Source: Limnanthes douglasii subsp. nivea | Taxonomy: Eukaryota; Streptophyta; Magnoliopsida; Brassicales; Limnanthaceae | Length of the DNA: 64,000 nucleotides | Direction of reading: 5' to 3' | Assembly: GCA_036936605.1 (NCBI GenBank) | Contig: JAUPFV010000004.1 | Coordinates: 287,164,009-287,228,008, forward strand | Part shown: positions 9,780 to 23,341 of the stretch, one piece after another | Layout of the letters: every line of letters starts with the position of its first letter | Position numbering within the stretch: position 1 is the first letter of the stretch | Translations under genes and position numbers: made by a program | Notes under the pieces: model-generated | Database searches by the model: none | What the model was told of the DNA's origin: nothing | What the model saw: only the letters and a program-made list of their open reading frames with translations

Positions 9780-12700
9780 AATGAAAATTCCAAAATACAA
9801 AGACAAATCTACTCCCAATAAAGCTTCAAGTGTTGTATATTCCATGGATGTTGAAGTATCCTCCCTTCAAAATCACAAAGACCATAAGACCCTGACTTTA
9901 TCCTTTCAACAACTATATAAGAAGGCCCTTCCCAGTTTGGAGCCATTTTTCCAAAGCTTTTCTCCTTTGTGTGTAGGAATACTTTTCTCAACACCTTATC
10001 ACCTTCTTTGAATTCTATTCTCTTCGCCTTCGAATCATACTTATTTCTCATAAGAGTTTGATAACGGATTACATTCAAATGAGCTCGAACTCTTTTCTCC
10101 TCAATCAAATCTAAATTTTACCTTCTTACTTCATTATTAGATCTTTGAGAATATTGGTTTATCCTAAAAGATGACATCGTAGATTCTATGGGGCTGACTG
10201 CATCCATTCTGTATGCCAAAGCAAAATAAGTCTAATTTGTAGCCTCTCTAGGAGTTGTCTGATAAGCCCAACGCAACTCTTGCAAATAATTTGGCCATTT
10301 TGCTGTTACCCCCATTAAATTCTTTTTCAAGCCATCTAAAATTTTTCTGTATCTTACCTCCACTTGTCCATTAGCTTGAGGGTGAAAAGGCGTCGAAAAA
10401 CATTGTTGAATTCCTTTCGACGTGCAAAATAAAGACATCTCATTGTTATTAAACCGAGGTCCATTATCTGTTGTAATCCTCCGAGGAACTTCAAAACGAC
10501 AACAAATGTTGTTCACGATAAACTTGATCACATCATTTGCCTTTGTCCTTGATAGCGGCTCTGCCTAGGCCCACTTTGTAAAATAATCCACCGCTACAAT
10601 TATCATCTGTTTTCCTCTAGAAGCCATCAACAAAGGACCCACCAGATCAATCCCTCATCTATCAAATGGTACCGTCTCGGTTATAGACATAAGCGGTACC
10701 GCTGGCCTATGAATAACATTAGAAGATCTCTGACAAGTATCACAACTTCAAACTAAATAATTAGCATCATTCATGATTGTAGGCCAATAGAACCCTGCAA
10801 GTAAAACTCTTCGTGATAGAGCTTTAAACCCGCAATGAGCTGACCCTTCACCATCATGCAATTCTGATAACACCTCTTGTGATTCTTTCTTGCCTAAACA
10901 TCGTAATAATGGCCTGCTCAATGCCTTTTTATACAATATCCCATCTAAAACTATATATCCGAAGGCTTTTCCTCTCAATGTTTTGGCCAACCTTGAATCA
11001 TCCGGTAATGTTCCTTGAGTAAAAAAACTAAGAATATATGCTCGCCAATTGCTTCGGATTATTTCATCTGTAGCAACGAATTCCTCTATGCATTCACACT
11101 GATTAGATTGAGTAACAATTGAAGGAATTTAATTTTTGTAGCAAAATCCAAGGATACTCCTCCTTATAAGCAATATTTGCTAAAGAATCAGCCAGCATGT
11201 TACTCCCTCGACCAATATATTCCACAACAACATTGTTAAAACAGAAGCATTAAATTCCGAAGTTCCCGAAGATATAAAATCAAACGATCATTTCTTGCTT
11301 GAAAAATCCAAATACCTGATTTGCTAACAACTGAGAATCCGTTTTGAAGCGTACTAAAGTTGCTTCACAAATTTTTGCCAATCTTAAACCTGCCAAAGCA
11401 GCTTCGTATTCAGCTTCATTGTTTGAAGCATGAAAAATAAATTAATAGATTGAATAATCGTCTCTCTAGTTGGAGCTATAAATTGAACCCCAGCATTGCA
11501 CCCTGAAACACTGGATCCTCCATCTGTTTGAAAAATCCACCTCGAATTTGCTGGTTCATCTTCTTTACTCTCTAACACATATGATCGGTTCGAATGGAAT
11601 TCAACAAAACAATCCGCCAACGTTTGCGCCTTTATTGTTGTTCGAGGTGTAAACAAAATGTCATAGCCCCCCAAATCCATTGAGCACTTGGTCATTCTCC
11701 CCGAAATATCAGGTCGTTGTAATTTTTTTTATAAAGGGAATAAAGTTCGGACTTCAATAGTATGAGCTTGAAAATATGGACGCATCTTCCTATGAGCAAG
11801 CACCAGTGCTAATGCCAATTTTTCCAATTTCAAATATCTCTTTTTTGTTACTAAACTTTTACAGATGTAGTACACCGACTTCAGAACTCCTGAATCTTCA
11901 CTGACTAACACTGCACTTAGTCGAAATCCGATACCGCAATGTAAAAACACATTTTCAGCCCATTTCGAGGCTTTGACAAAATTTCTGGTGATGATAACAA
12001 GTTTTTAATGTTTGTGAACACTGTCTCACATTCCGATGTTCATTCAAACCTGTCTGTTCTTCGTAAAACTTGAAAGAAATGAAAGCATTTGTTAGAAAAT
12101 CTACAAATAAATCGATTAAATGTTGCCGACCTTCCTGTTAGAATTTGCACTTCTTTGATAGACCGAGGTGAATTCATTGTTATCAAGATTCTCAATTTTT
12201 CTGGGTCAGCTTTTATTCCGTTTTCACTGATGACAAAACCCAAGAACTTCCCTAACCGAACTCCGGAGGTACATTTTTCAAGATTTAACTTTAACCTAAT
12301 TGCCCTTAAATTCAATAAAAAGGTTCCTCTAAATCATCAAGATGCACTTCATCCTTTGAACTTTTTACCACCATGTCGTCTGTATATACCTCCATATTAC
12401 TTTCGATCTGAGTAGCAAAAGCTTTATTCATCAACCTCTAAGTGGCTCCAACATTTTTCAATCCAAAGGGTATAATTCTATAACAGTGTAAGCCCCTATT
12501 AGTTATGAAAGTTGTGCATTCTTGATCTTTTGGATCCATTTGAATTTGATTGTATCCTGCAAAAGCGTCCATGAAAGTTAAAAAATTTATTGCCTCAGGG
12601 AGAATCAATCAGCTGATCTATTCGAGGGATATGAAATGGATCTTTGGGACAAACTCGATTCAAATGTGTAAAATCCACACACATTCTCCATTTCTCATTC

Positions 12701-13400
12701 TTCTTTTTTACCACAACCTGATTTGCCATCCACAAAGGATACTGTGATTCCCTTATGTGTTCGACTTTAGATAATCGATCCACCTCGGCAACAATTGCTT
12801 TTTCTTTTTCCGAGAAAAATGCTATTCTTTTCTAAATAACTGGCTTCACATTCAGATCAATAGTAGAACTATAACGAATTACCTCAGTTGTCACTCATGT
12901 TACATCCGCTGTCTTCCAAGTGAAGACATCCAAATTATGAGATAAAAAATCTAGCAGATGTTGACGTAAAAGCGGGGTCAATAAGGTTCCAATTCGAAGC
13001 ACCCTTCCTTCCGAAAAAGTAAACTCCTCAATTTCTTCACTCACCATTAAAGACCCTGGGGTTTCCTCGGATCGTCAAACCTTTCTTCCAAATCCAAAGG
13101 CACCTCTTCTAACTTTATTCATGCATTAAATCCCCATTATTGTATCATCGGATCTGGAGTGCAGTGGCATAGCATTCCCTAGCTACCTTCTGGTCTCCTC
13201 GAACGACCCCAATCTGATCTCCAACCACATACTTAAAACTTAGATGAACTGTTGACACAACCCCATACATTCTTCAAAGCTACGATCTTCCAAAAATAGC
13301 ATTGTAACTCGTGGGACAATCCACCACCATAAAAAGTACATGGACCTTCTTCTTAAATGATCCTTTTCCTAAACTTACTTCACTAATCCGTAGTTGCTTT
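9780..13400 (-). pseudogene. Pol of element A (protease, RT, RNase H, integrase), decayed
   Basis: Minus-strand fragments in consistent order. Protease C-terminal part at about 13350-13120 (VVDCPTSYNAIFGRS). RT at 12783-12040 (KWRMCVDFTHLNRVCPKD; SGVRLGKFLGFVIS). RT/RNase H connection at 11950-11729 (SKVYYICKSL-type region, MRPYFQAHTIEV). RNase H at 11695-11384 (RWIFQTDGGSS). Integrase zinc region at 10990-10748 (LHDGEGSAHCGF), core at 10531-10232 (TTDNGPRFNN; HPQANGQVEV), and C-terminus at 10108-9809 (FGKMAPNWEGP; HPWNIQHLKLYWE). No chromodomain follows. Frameshifts and stops separate all blocks. In the protease frame a TAA stop at 13117-13115 occupies the position where B and G also have stops. 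The sequence breaks off at about 13400, upstream of the protease motif. Confidence 0.8.
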
Positions 13401-14129
13401 ATATGTATAAACGTTTCTAAGAAACAAAGTATGTTTGAGATGAAGTTTTTAAAAAATTATTATTTTATTTATTTTTATCGTCAAAGAAATATAATATACT
13501 CTTTTTATCTTATTATAATTTTATTCATAAATATTTGAAACTTATATTTTATGCATAACTTCTTAGTTTTCATAGGGTCTTACCTTAAAAATAAATTGTT
13601 TTTATTTTTGACAACATATGTATTACTTGCTTTTAAATTTATATGTTGTATATATTTTATGTTTATACAAGTCTTTTAGCACATGAACATTTTCTAAGGT
13701 TGAGGATGATCTCATTTCTTAATGTTTTAACAGTGTAAGTACATTTATAAAACTTGAAATTACAATAATAAAGGTATTTATCTATCGATATGTACTCTAT
13801 TCTATGGTGTGTAAAACTTCAATATTCCATGTTTCATGGATGTGGTATGAATTTTAAGTCTTTTTATTGCAGTTTATAAGTATATGTTTTGATTTTCACA
13901 ATTACTTTATGAGATCATTCCTAGTTTGGTCCTAACATTTGCTTTATCTTTTTTTATAAAGGTAGTCTTTTCTCAAGACTTGATATCCTACTTAAAGTTA
14001 TTGGAAAATAACATTTGAATTAAACATGTTATTATATTAATATTATATAGTGTTTCGTACGTAAATAAGTGTTGGTTTATTTTTCTTTGATCATATATAG
14101 TTACACTAATCTTTCACTTTATTTGTTCT
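13401..14129. other. AT-rich stretch with no recognisable feature
   Basis: Runs of TTTTATTTAT-like sequence; no ORF with recognisable similarity and no clear repeat. It could hold the decayed 3' end of the gypsy element lying to its right. Confidence 0.4.
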
Positions 14130-15830
14130 TGTATTGTAGTTTATAATATGAAAATAGGATAGATACTACTACAAGAACCATAGCTTGCATTGCATAAACT
14201 AGAGCGTAACGAGTTTCTCTTGTTATGGCTTTTATTGTGGTTCCTTAAGACCATAAGACTTCTTAAAGTGCATCTGGTCATTTTCTTGCTGAATATTTGT
14301 GGATGTGTTGGATACCCTCTGTAATGGTCCATTTGGTCACTTCAACTTGTTTACTAGCTTATGGACTGAAATGTTCTTCAAAATTAGTTTGGATCATCCA
14401 AACTAAACGAAATAGAGCAAGTTTGTATTTCTATAATTGCGTTCCTTTATGAATGACCTATTTTGTTTGAATTCTTACCAATGTTTGGTAATCAAATACT
14501 ACTAACATGTAATGCTAAATTCCTAAATTTTTTGTAAGTAGTCTAAAATATCTATACCACATATGTCAAAGTGAATAACTTCATAAATAAGTTCCATTTG
14601 TACTAATGGGATTTGAATTAAATTAAGAAATCGTTGGCATGTGTGACAATTTTGAGCAATGATTTTATATCCATAATAAGCCCCTTCAAATACGTAGGCA
14701 GATTCATGAAGGCCTAAGGATTTCACTAAAGACGTAGTTAAACATCGATTATGTAATGTTTTAGCGAAAACATAGCGAGCATACCTGATCTATGACTCTC
14801 CGAGATTATATTTTATTTTCTAGAAGTAGTCTTTATCAAAGGTACCCTGATGTCTAGTTCGAATATTCGTCAATAACCATGAATTCCAAAGTTAATTCAA
14901 GTAGGTTAGGTCACTTTGGTTGAAAAATATTATTTTTTTCATACAACTTCCCAAAATGTTAATTATATTCTCCCTCAAGCAGCTAATGCGTCTACGAATG
15001 TTCTATCCCATGTAGATGTTCATATTCAAGTTACTCGAATTTTAAAGTTTCCACTAGTAGCGTTTACAAGTGAAGGATTATATTTTTTTCCATGCCGTGA
15101 TTTATACCAACGTTTGGTTAGCAACTAATTGTGAAGCAACGATCAATGTAACATGTCGGGTCTCATAAAAATGGCTAATATGAGTCATGCTATGGGTGCT
15201 TCATATTCTGGCTCATTGTACGAAACGAGGAAACTGAATTCAATCGATTGACATAATACTTCTTCTAACGGAGATGTCAACTATATCTGATCTCCATAAC
15301 CATAATTGTTAGAGTCTCTGTCGGTTTCTATTATCCAAAATGGCTCTAGATTATCTTTTAAAAGGGTCACCTTTTCTACTTTGGATTTTGTGAGTACATC
15401 AGTTATGCCTTGTGGTTCGGTTTCAATTCTTAATTCAACTGCCATCTTGTTAACCTTCTTAAAAATTGACTTTTTAAAAGATAACTCATGAAAGAAACGA
15501 GATATTCGCCTTCATTGCCTCATCTTAGAATTAAGGTCGTATCTTTTTTGCAACTACTACAAGAAACCAATTCCAATTTGTATAGTTGTAAATATATCGT
15601 TCAACATTCATAAGAGATTTGCCAAACATCGCAAATACTGCATAGTATATGACTTGGAAGGTAGCTCTATTTTCATTAACAAGCATTGCACTTACTGCAT
15701 AATAAAAAAATATTATATATAAAAGAAGAACCTCACCTATATTCGGTTGTGTTAGAATTTTTGGAAGCATTAAATGTTCTTTAATATTTTTGAACATTTT
15801 AACAAAGTTTGGTAAAACCATATTCACTTA
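14130..15830 (-). pseudogene. Heavily decayed Ty3/gypsy pol (RT/RNase H to integrase)
   Basis: Read on the minus strand from 15830: the RT-RNase H connection (LTQPNIGEVLLLY, YYAVSAMLVNENRA, KSLMNVERY, VVVAKKIRP); then an RNase H end near 15000-14990 (a degenerate WDRT followed by DALAA, cf. the PRxxNxxADALA consensus); then integrase zinc region (NCHTCQRF, QIPLVQMELI) at about 14660-14580; then integrase core/C-terminal part at 14380-14150 (HFSP, TITEGI, EVLWS, TPFSLVYGMEA-like RYALVYAMQA). Stops are frequent in every frame, so this is an old copy. LTRs were not recognised. A CQRF/IWGID-type arrangement fits a Tat-like gypsy but assignment is weak. Confidence 0.6.
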
Positions 15831-16671
15831 TAATTTTTCATTTTTCCTAAAACTATATTCATTGTCTATAGTCGGTAAAACACTCGCCTTATATACCTAT
15901 CTGACTAAGAATTGTCATTTTGATAATAATACCTTCTTTATCCCATGATAAAAAGTTCTTCATTTTTTTTATTGGTGTTCAATTTTTATTAATTTACAAC
16001 CAATGACATGTTACTATAACTTGGACATCAGTTACATCTTTTGCAAACCAAATGATTATGTTGAAATTCCAAGAAACTAATTATAGCAAGGTAGTTTTTC
16101 GTCGTTTAAAACGATTGGAGGCCTTGTTAGTTGTTATCCCAAAAGAGCGGAAGAACATTTCCGAGTTGTTCCATGTTTGTGGTGGACTACACTATTCTAC
16201 CAAAATTATATTTTGAATCTTATAATTGTGATGTTAAATTTATTAACGTTATATGAATTTTGATCATTGATTACTTGATCGATTTCTAATTTCTCAAATC
16301 ATATATTAAAACTGTTTTAGTTTAACCTACTTCTAATTTATACATATTTTAAATGGGAATTGCTAAAAAAACGGTCAAAATTAATCCGTGAAGTTGCGTA
16401 AAAAAATAAATGATTATATATAATTATATTTGTAATAATAACAATAAAATTATTTTTATAGTTGGATGGGTCTCGTCCAACTGTCGAAGAAACGTGTATA
16501 AAAATAAAATAATAAAAATTCAATTTTTTTCTATTTTTGTGGCTAATTAAGAATATTTAGGATTAACCATAACCATAACCAAAAGTAAAAGCTGATGGAT
16601 GGAGCGGTTCAACTACTCTGTACAACTCCATCAATGAATTATCTACTCTATTGTACTATTGAAGACCCAAA
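15831..16671. other. AT-rich stretch without recognisable gene
   Basis: Nothing clearly coding. The upstream RT of the decayed gypsy element should lie here, but I could not recognise it. Confidence 0.35.
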
Positions 16672-16950
16672 AGCTGATATAGTATTTAAAGTTCTCACCT
16701 GTAAATTACGGTCGCATCATTAATCAATTGAGAGCCAGTGACTTGTTCATTTGCAACTTACATTTAGAAGTTCTAATTTTTCGATGTTTAAGCAAAAGTT
16801 TGGAGATTTTTTTTTTCTTTAAGTCAATAACATTATAGACTTATAGTATCAATTGGTTCTCTTCCCGATTTATTTTGACTTGTTTGTCAAATATAGCTTA
16901 TGAAGATAGCAGTCTCGTTAAATTCTGCCAAAAGTGTTTACAACTATTAA
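16672..16950 (+). repeat. Left part of a dispersed repeat block, copy 1
   Basis: Begins TGATATAGTATTTAAAG and includes CAATTGGTTCTCTTCCCGAT followed by TATTTTGACTTGTTTGTCAA. The same order occurs at 53767-53990 and again at about 54660-54720 (TTAAATTTTGCAAAAAGTGT), where a GGTTCGG-rich insertion splits it. The TG start at both loci would suit an LTR boundary, but this is not established. Confidence 0.7.
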
Positions 16951-17159
16951 GGGAGTTGATAAGGTTTTTCTTATCATTATTATTATACAAAATAATATAA
17001 CAAAAATAGTAATTATTTATAAGTAATTTTGGGTATTTACCGGAGCTGACTACCGCAAAGAAAAACATTTATATTTAGAGGGATGTGTTACGCTACAACT
17101 GATATATATATATATAATATGTAGGTAAGCAACGAAAATTATAGAAAAGCGTGATCATT

Positions 17160-18462
17160 TTTACGATATGGTTATCTAGACCCAGACATTCTGGTGTCGT
17201 AGAATTTGCAGCGTAGATCAAATAAGATATGATGAGCAACGAAGGAGTCCACTAATTGAACGTCAATCAAGATTCTAGCACTCGCAATATTAAGCAGTAA
17301 GGGCATGTTAAATTTTATCGCGATGGTCTCCCAGAGCAGCCTCGAGTAGTTGCATTCAACCATAAAATGGCTGATGGTTTCTTGACCGCATCCACAAAAA
17401 TCGCAATCATGGGTTGTGGTATAACCCTAACAAATAAGCTTGTTGCGAGTGCACAATTTCCTCTGAATTGCAAGCGACGTAATAAGAGAATGATGAGAAT
17501 GTTAAACTTAATCCAGACTAAGGTGGTTCGTGGAACCTTCGGAGTTGATTGTCGGATAAACATGTAAGTATTACATGTCGTGAATGTGTTGTGGTTCTAT
17601 TTTGGGATCCAGAGAAATGCACCATCCCGTTAAGAGGGGACCGACAATAAGTTTATAGAGTTTCCAGTATCAAGTATATGGTGTTGGTGGGACTTTCTAC
17701 CTGAACGGACCTGAGAGTGTTAGATCCACGAGCCTTTACTAATTATATCTGAAACCATGCGCTTGCCGTGCAGGCCCACATAATTGATAATACCGGGACC
17801 ATAAACGTCACAAATGTAATAGGGAAATGTCATAGTGCATACCATATAAAGGTGAAGCTTTTATTACCAAGTCAACTTTGTAGAGATTAGCAGCGAGAGA
17901 TCTGAGCTTCATAATATTTATATACCCCAACTCTGAGAGAAGCCTACCATGAGGCTCCATATGCTTTTATCCTTTAACCTTTAACGTTTCTATGATAATC
18001 CATTTGGTCTAGATTGAGGAAGGGTTATTTATCAGGATGGACCAAAAATATTTTAATGTAGTCGCCTGATTCCACATCCTGAGGTTACAATCCCAAAGTC
18101 GCCCCTCATCCGAGGGAAAGGTGATCTTATCTCAAACAACTTTGGCACCTGAAATTGTCATTTCATGTCCCGACCATAAAAATCTACAAAAAAGTTGCGA
18201 GATTTCTTTGAGGACTCTCATGAGGAGGACGAACATCGATGACCAGTATACTTGACTGACAAAAAAGACCGATTTAAATAATTCGAGTCTCCCAGCATAA
18301 GAGAGGTGTTTGGAGGTCCAAGAATTGATGTGGTTGGTTACTTTGTGGAAAAAGGACCGATAGTCATTGTAGGACAATCAAGATGAAATAAGTAGGACTT
18401 CCAAGTATCTGACGAAGATGGTGCCCTCTTCGAAACCAATAGCGTAAATAATTTCCAGTGAA
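17160..18462 (-). pseudogene. 5'-truncated LINE (L1-type) RT C-terminus with zf-RVT region
   Basis: Minus strand from 18462: LGFEEGTIFVRYLEVLLISS, LSYNDYRSFFHKV, INSWTSKHLSYAGRLELFKSV, CRFLWSG, GAKVVWDKITFPSDEG. These are the conserved post-RT region of plant non-LTR retrotransposons. Near the 3' end comes the zinc-binding region zf-RVT, with CDFCGCGQETISHFMVEC at about 17410-17350. The reverse transcriptase active site and everything upstream are absent, as expected from 5' truncation during target-primed reverse transcription. Frameshifts and stops separate the parts. It sits between the two halves of the repeat block seen uninterrupted by it near 53767-57037, so it likely inserted into that block. 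Confidence 0.75.
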
Positions 18463-18467
18463 AGATG

Positions 18468-18492
18468 ATATATATATATATATATATATATA
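18468..18492. repeat. (TA)n microsatellite
   Basis: About 12 TA dinucleotides at the junction of the LINE remnant and the right part of the repeat block. Confidence 0.9.
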
Positions 18493-20295
18493 ATTTTAAG
18501 TGTTAACAATATCAAAGTTTAACATATTTTTTAGATATATTTCTTTTAATATAAAATAAGCATTTTTATACATTTAATTCTCTATCATTATCCGACTATT
18601 AGGTCCTCATCCAGTATTCTCATAGTTATTTAGTTGTAATATCAAATAAAATTGAAGGACTAGAAGTCTTTAATTATAGTTCGATAGTGTAGGTTTCGAA
18701 TATTTTCTTATTCATGTGTCGGGTTTGTATTTGAGTTAGATAATCTTCAATTTCCACGTGATGATGATGCATGCTCAATGATGTTAATATAGTTTTGATC
18801 GAACTTGTCAAGTTACTTTATTTTTTTATGAGTTTTTTTGTAGATCATCTAGTTATCTTATCGTTCGAGGTCTTTTACAAACATCATTTAGAAAACATCT
18901 CTAAATATTATATTGGTTTTTATTATTTACAAATATCGTGTATAATACATTTGGATTATTTTCTAAAATTTCGGTTGGCGAATATATCTTAATGTCATTT
19001 ATATACATCGATTGGAAAAATATATGGATATCATTTGTAAACGTCATTTGAAGAACATATTCATGTCATTTATGAAGGTCATTTGAAGAACATATCTGAT
19101 GACGTCTATGAACAAAATTTGGAAAACATATCTGGATGTCGAAACCTCATTTGAAATATATATATATAAGTTGTTCGAAAAACATATAAAAAAGTCATTT
19201 GAAAAACAAATAAAGATCAAAATTTGAGAACATATGAAGATCGTCGTTTGGATAACATATGGAGATGATCGTTTAGGGAACATATCTTAATGCTGTTTTA
19301 ATTTTTTTGTGTATCTTAATATAATGCCTTCTTAACAAAATGACTTCATCAATAAAATAATTTTTTTAAGGGAACGACATGGTCAAATAAATTATTTTTT
19401 CTAGATTTAAACAAATAATTTTTTACTTCATCAAACACATAACTTTATCTTGACTAAAGTCAATGGGTTTACGGCTCGGCCTTCATGGATCAAGAGGCTT
19501 GGTTTATAACCGTATCCCTTTTAATGCTTTCACAACATGACTTTTATGATGTTTATTACATGATCTTTAATCACTTTTATATATTATTGGCTTAGCTTAA
19601 ATTCATGTTTTCTTTGGTTGGGTGTGTAGCATCATAGGATTGGCTTATAGTCGTATTCTATTTTTGATTGATAATATGTCGTATTTGAAGGTTCTTTATA
19701 GCTTTTATGTCGCTCGTTAATTTATAAATGTCATTTAAGGAACATTGAAAGATTGTCTGACTTTATAGCCTTTATGACATTTATAAGAAGTTGTTTAAAG
19801 AGCATTTGTAGATCGAAAACATTTGAATTTCGTTTGACTTATACCTTTTTAATTATTTGTAAACGTTGTTTAAATAAAATTTTGAGATTTTTTGGTTTAT
19901 AGCCTTTCTATCACTTAGTTTTGTAGTCTTTTTTATAAATATTTATGTCGTGTAACAAGATATGTAGCTCATGTTGCCTCCCGAGTCCTTCAATCAAATT
20001 TAAATTACTTTCCCAAGGACTAATAATTGATTAAAATAAAGAAAAGTTCATATTTTGGCCTGTTTCATAGACTCATTTTTTTGATACAAAAAATAACTTA
20101 TTGAACCAAATATTTGACAATTATCATTTTCGGGGCTTATTGTATAGTCTTTTTTTGTTTATGTAAAATTTTGGGTTATTGTCTCAAAAACAATCCATTC
20201 AATATTTATATTAAACCATGTATGCAATAGTAAAAAAAATCCTTAAACGTATGAAAAATGACGTAATGTCCTTAAATATATGTGTGTTAATTAAG
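18491..20295 (+). repeat. Dispersed repeat block, right part, copy 1
   Basis: Colinear with 55249-57037: shared landmarks include TTTAAGTGTTA, GATAGTGTAGG, TATTTGAGTTAGATAATCTT, GATGATGATGCATGCTCA, AACTTGTCAAGTTACTTTA, AACATATCTGGATGTC and TTGTATAGTCTTTTTTTGTT. Non-coding. It holds a degenerate 25-26-bp subrepeat with cores such as GATCGTCGTTTGGATAACATAT between about 18980 and 19290. Its right limit is unknown because copy 2 is cut by LTR G. Confidence 0.8.
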
Positions 20296-22477
20296 ATATC
20301 TTGTGAAAATTAAGTTATGTTACAAGAAATATCTCATAATTGAGTTCACTTTCTCATTCACAATTTATGTATGATACTACTTCAAAGTTCAATTACTCAC
20401 TCTTGTATATTTCTTTAGTTTTGACCTTGTCATGCTTTTACAAATCAATTGCACTACTACAATCAAATTCATGTGTCCTTCTTATTCAAACTTTTAGGTA
20501 TATCCGTTTCTTCAATCAATTTAACATAGTTTTTTTATTCGCTAATATCCCTTGTTGTTAGAAACATCTTGTTTTTATGTTCGTTTCCAATAAGCAATTT
20601 TCTTCTTTGGTGTTTGGTATATTTTATGTGTCCTTTCGACACTCTATTTTTCAAATCTAGTCACATGTTTAACGGTATATTTAACTGAACTCTGAGATCT
20701 AATTCTATTAGTTTTTTTATCATTTAAACATTAGTAGAATTTAAACCACATGTAACAATAATAGTGACCATAGAATAAAGTTCATTTTTCTTTAAACATT
20801 GAAGCCATTCAATCATCATATCAAAAAACATTTCCATTGTCAATTGAGTCCTTTTATTTTCCATTATTATAGTCGGAAGAATCAATTTAAAAAATTGTTT
20901 CTACTTCAGATTTGATTCCAGTTCATAATCTGATGAGAACTTAGATATTTCCCAATTGCAACCAATATTTCCTAGTTTTTTCTCATTTATTTTCCAAAGT
21001 AAGTCTTTAACTTTATGTTTTATGAAATATAAACAGTTATCCAGTCTAACAAATACTATTTTAATTATCACAACTATTTATTTGTCTATATGGAATACAG
21101 TCTTGGAAGATATTAACAACAAAAATACTAGTAGATATCCCTTCAATTTTCTGGAAAATTGGATTTTTACTTGACAATGAAAACTCGGTCTATCATACAT
21201 TATGATTCACATGACTATTAATGATTTGATTGCTTCTTATACTAACATATTATATATCCAGGTGAAACATGAGAACCCTCACCATCCAAACCATTACCAA
21301 AATTACAAAGTCTTCGTTCCCAATTATACTAAGTTCAGAATTTGTTATCTCTAATCCAGATAAAATGTTACTTTTGGAGTCTCACTATTTTTAGAACTTT
21401 GAGTGTAATGTCAGAAAATTTATTATTATTACAAAAAATATCATAAAACACATTAGAGCTTCCAATATCCAGCACCAACTTCTTTAACATATTTAAAAAA
21501 ATGCTTTACATAATAATAAGGAATTTGCAACTCATTCGTATAATCATACCAACAACAATATCTTTTATCAGTTAAACTTACATTTCATTGCCTAGGAATC
21601 ATAATAAACTCATTTATTAGTCAATATGAACAACTCACCACTTGTCATAGTTGATTTACCATTTAATTATAAACCAAATTTAATCAAAAGTAACACGTAA
21701 CATTAACCTAATAATGTCAATGTCAATGATTATTATGTTATGTACACTATCATGTCATGTAAAAGGAAACCATAACACAATCTTCATCGTTACACTAAAA
21801 ACAACATTAAATATTGTACTAAAATAATTGTCAACTTAACTTTATAACACAATAATACATATAATTGCATCAATTATAATATACAAATATATATTATAAC
21901 GTATATACATCAATGCATAACAAGACGAATACATGTGTAGTAAGCAGTACTGTAACATAATCCTTATACAACAATAATGATGAAACCAATATAGCAATAA
22001 GTTTTTAGAAATATGAAACACACTCACATTACACAACCTACAATATAAAAATCATTAATAACATAATATGTCAATTTATAAAACAATCAAATAACTTGAC
22101 TATCTTTACTATCATTAAAAAAAATATCCATTTTAATATTTTTGTCGATTTCGAGACAAATATACACAAACACATTACATATGATTCATTAATCACTTTA
22201 GATTTAACCCAAGCTGAATGAAAAGTAGATTTAAATTATCCAATTTCCAGACCATACGTTTCATCAAAACAAATTAGAAAATCCATTAAAACTTCACAAG
22301 ATTTAATAATGAACACAAATCATAACTTAACTACAAACTACATAGCAAGATCACACATGTAATCTATGAGTTAAATTCTCAACAATAAGCAACACACCAT
22401 AATAATTTCAACAACGTTTCTTAAAACTTATTAAATATAATCGATAAATTTTATCATATAAACAACATAAAAAAATT
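20296..22477. other. AT-rich stretch without recognisable gene
   Basis: Only short open stretches with no recognisable motif in any frame. No strong tandem or inverted repeats were noticed. Confidence 0.4.
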
Positions 22478-22482
22478 GTATC

Positions 22483-22869
22483 TGGTTTGGTTTATTTTTG
22501 GTTGGGGATAGACTGGTAAAATATCTAGATAGTATTTTGATAATTTTGTGATGTTTTGTGTTTAGTGTACGAAGTAGAGAGATAATTACGTTGTCTACTA
22601 GTATTAAATTCTGATCACCCTCATTAATGAGAGTGTTTGGGGTATTTATACCTTAGTTACTGACCTGTGGGCTTATTGAGTCGGGTCACGAAACCGGGTT
22701 GAACTTAAGGACCCATTAGTTATATAGTTTTAATTTGATTAGCTTCAGCTTAGTCAAAAGTTAATACATTTGTCCTGTTCGGATTTTAGTGGTGATATGG
22801 TTCAAATTGCCCTTGTTCGGATAAGTAGTTTTACTCAAAGTATAGTAACCAAAAAATACAAACTCATTA
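22483..22869 (-). repeat. 3' LTR of element B
   Basis: Starts TGGTTTGGTTTA on the plus strand. It carries a minus-strand TATA box (GGTATAAATACCCC) and is adjoined on the inside by a minus-strand AAAAAAAGG tract, a probable polypurine tract. It differs from the other LTR by many substitutions and a 16-base insertion near 22520, so the insertion is old. The inner end (…ACTCATTA) has diverged from the outer end of the partner LTR (…ACTCAGCA). Confidence 0.9.
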
Positions 22870-23057
22870 TTAGCCTTTTTTTAGGTCTTGCAAAAAATCT
22901 TTGGAAGGGCTAAAATTCATAAAACTAACACCAACCCTGTCTGGTCTGCCTATGTTGTTCGAACTGAAGAATTTCTTTTCACAAGTGACCTTGTTCGAAT
23001 TTTATTAGAATTGATTTCCCTTCTGAGAATTCTAACTGTTTTTCTTGAATCGTGGGA

Positions 23058-23138
23058 CACGTGTCGATATCTAGTTCGACCTCCCAGCCGTTTTTGTCCT
23101 AGATTGTCGCACCTACTAGGTGTAGAAAGTTATATAGG
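23058..23138 (+). promoter_or_regulatory. Candidate promoter of aORF B: G-box plus TATA
   Basis: GTGGGACACGTGTC with CACGTG at 23058-23063 is identical over 14 bases to the site upstream of aORF G. A TATATAGG at 23131 follows, about 210 bases before the ATG at 23342. Confidence 0.45.
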
Positions 23139-23341
23139 TTTTAAATTTTCACACGTTGCGCAACCTTTAATCATTGCAAAAAATATTATTCATCTTCTCT
23201 TTGGTAACTGCTATTTTTACTGTTATATATAAACTTTTCCACTGTTTCATTGTCTTCCACACTGAAATCCTTCTAGAGTAGCCATCACTGAAGAATCCAG
23301 AGTAGCCTTCCACAAAAACAGCTGAGCAGTCTTCCACAGAC

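Larger units (their letters stand above)
5437..13400 (-). mobile_element. Element A: truncated Tat-lineage Ty3/gypsy retrotransposon
   Basis: Read on the minus strand the order is protease-RT-RNase H-integrase (about 13400-9780), then an antisense gene (9259-6590, plus), then a polypurine tract and the 3' LTR (5797-5437). The element is cut off at about 13400 inside the protease region; gag and the 5' LTR are absent. Lack of a chromodomain and presence of an antisense gene between pol and the 3' LTR support Tat-lineage assignment. Confidence 0.75.

Noticed and set aside
20296..22477. Possible decayed transposase or host gene in the AT-rich gap
   Set aside because: I tried both strands and found no motif that aligns convincingly with MULE, hAT, LINE or gypsy proteins.
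22888..23232. 114-codon plus-strand frame just inside LTR B
   Set aside because: It spans the leader with the G-box and TATA box and has no counterpart in other elements; likely chance.
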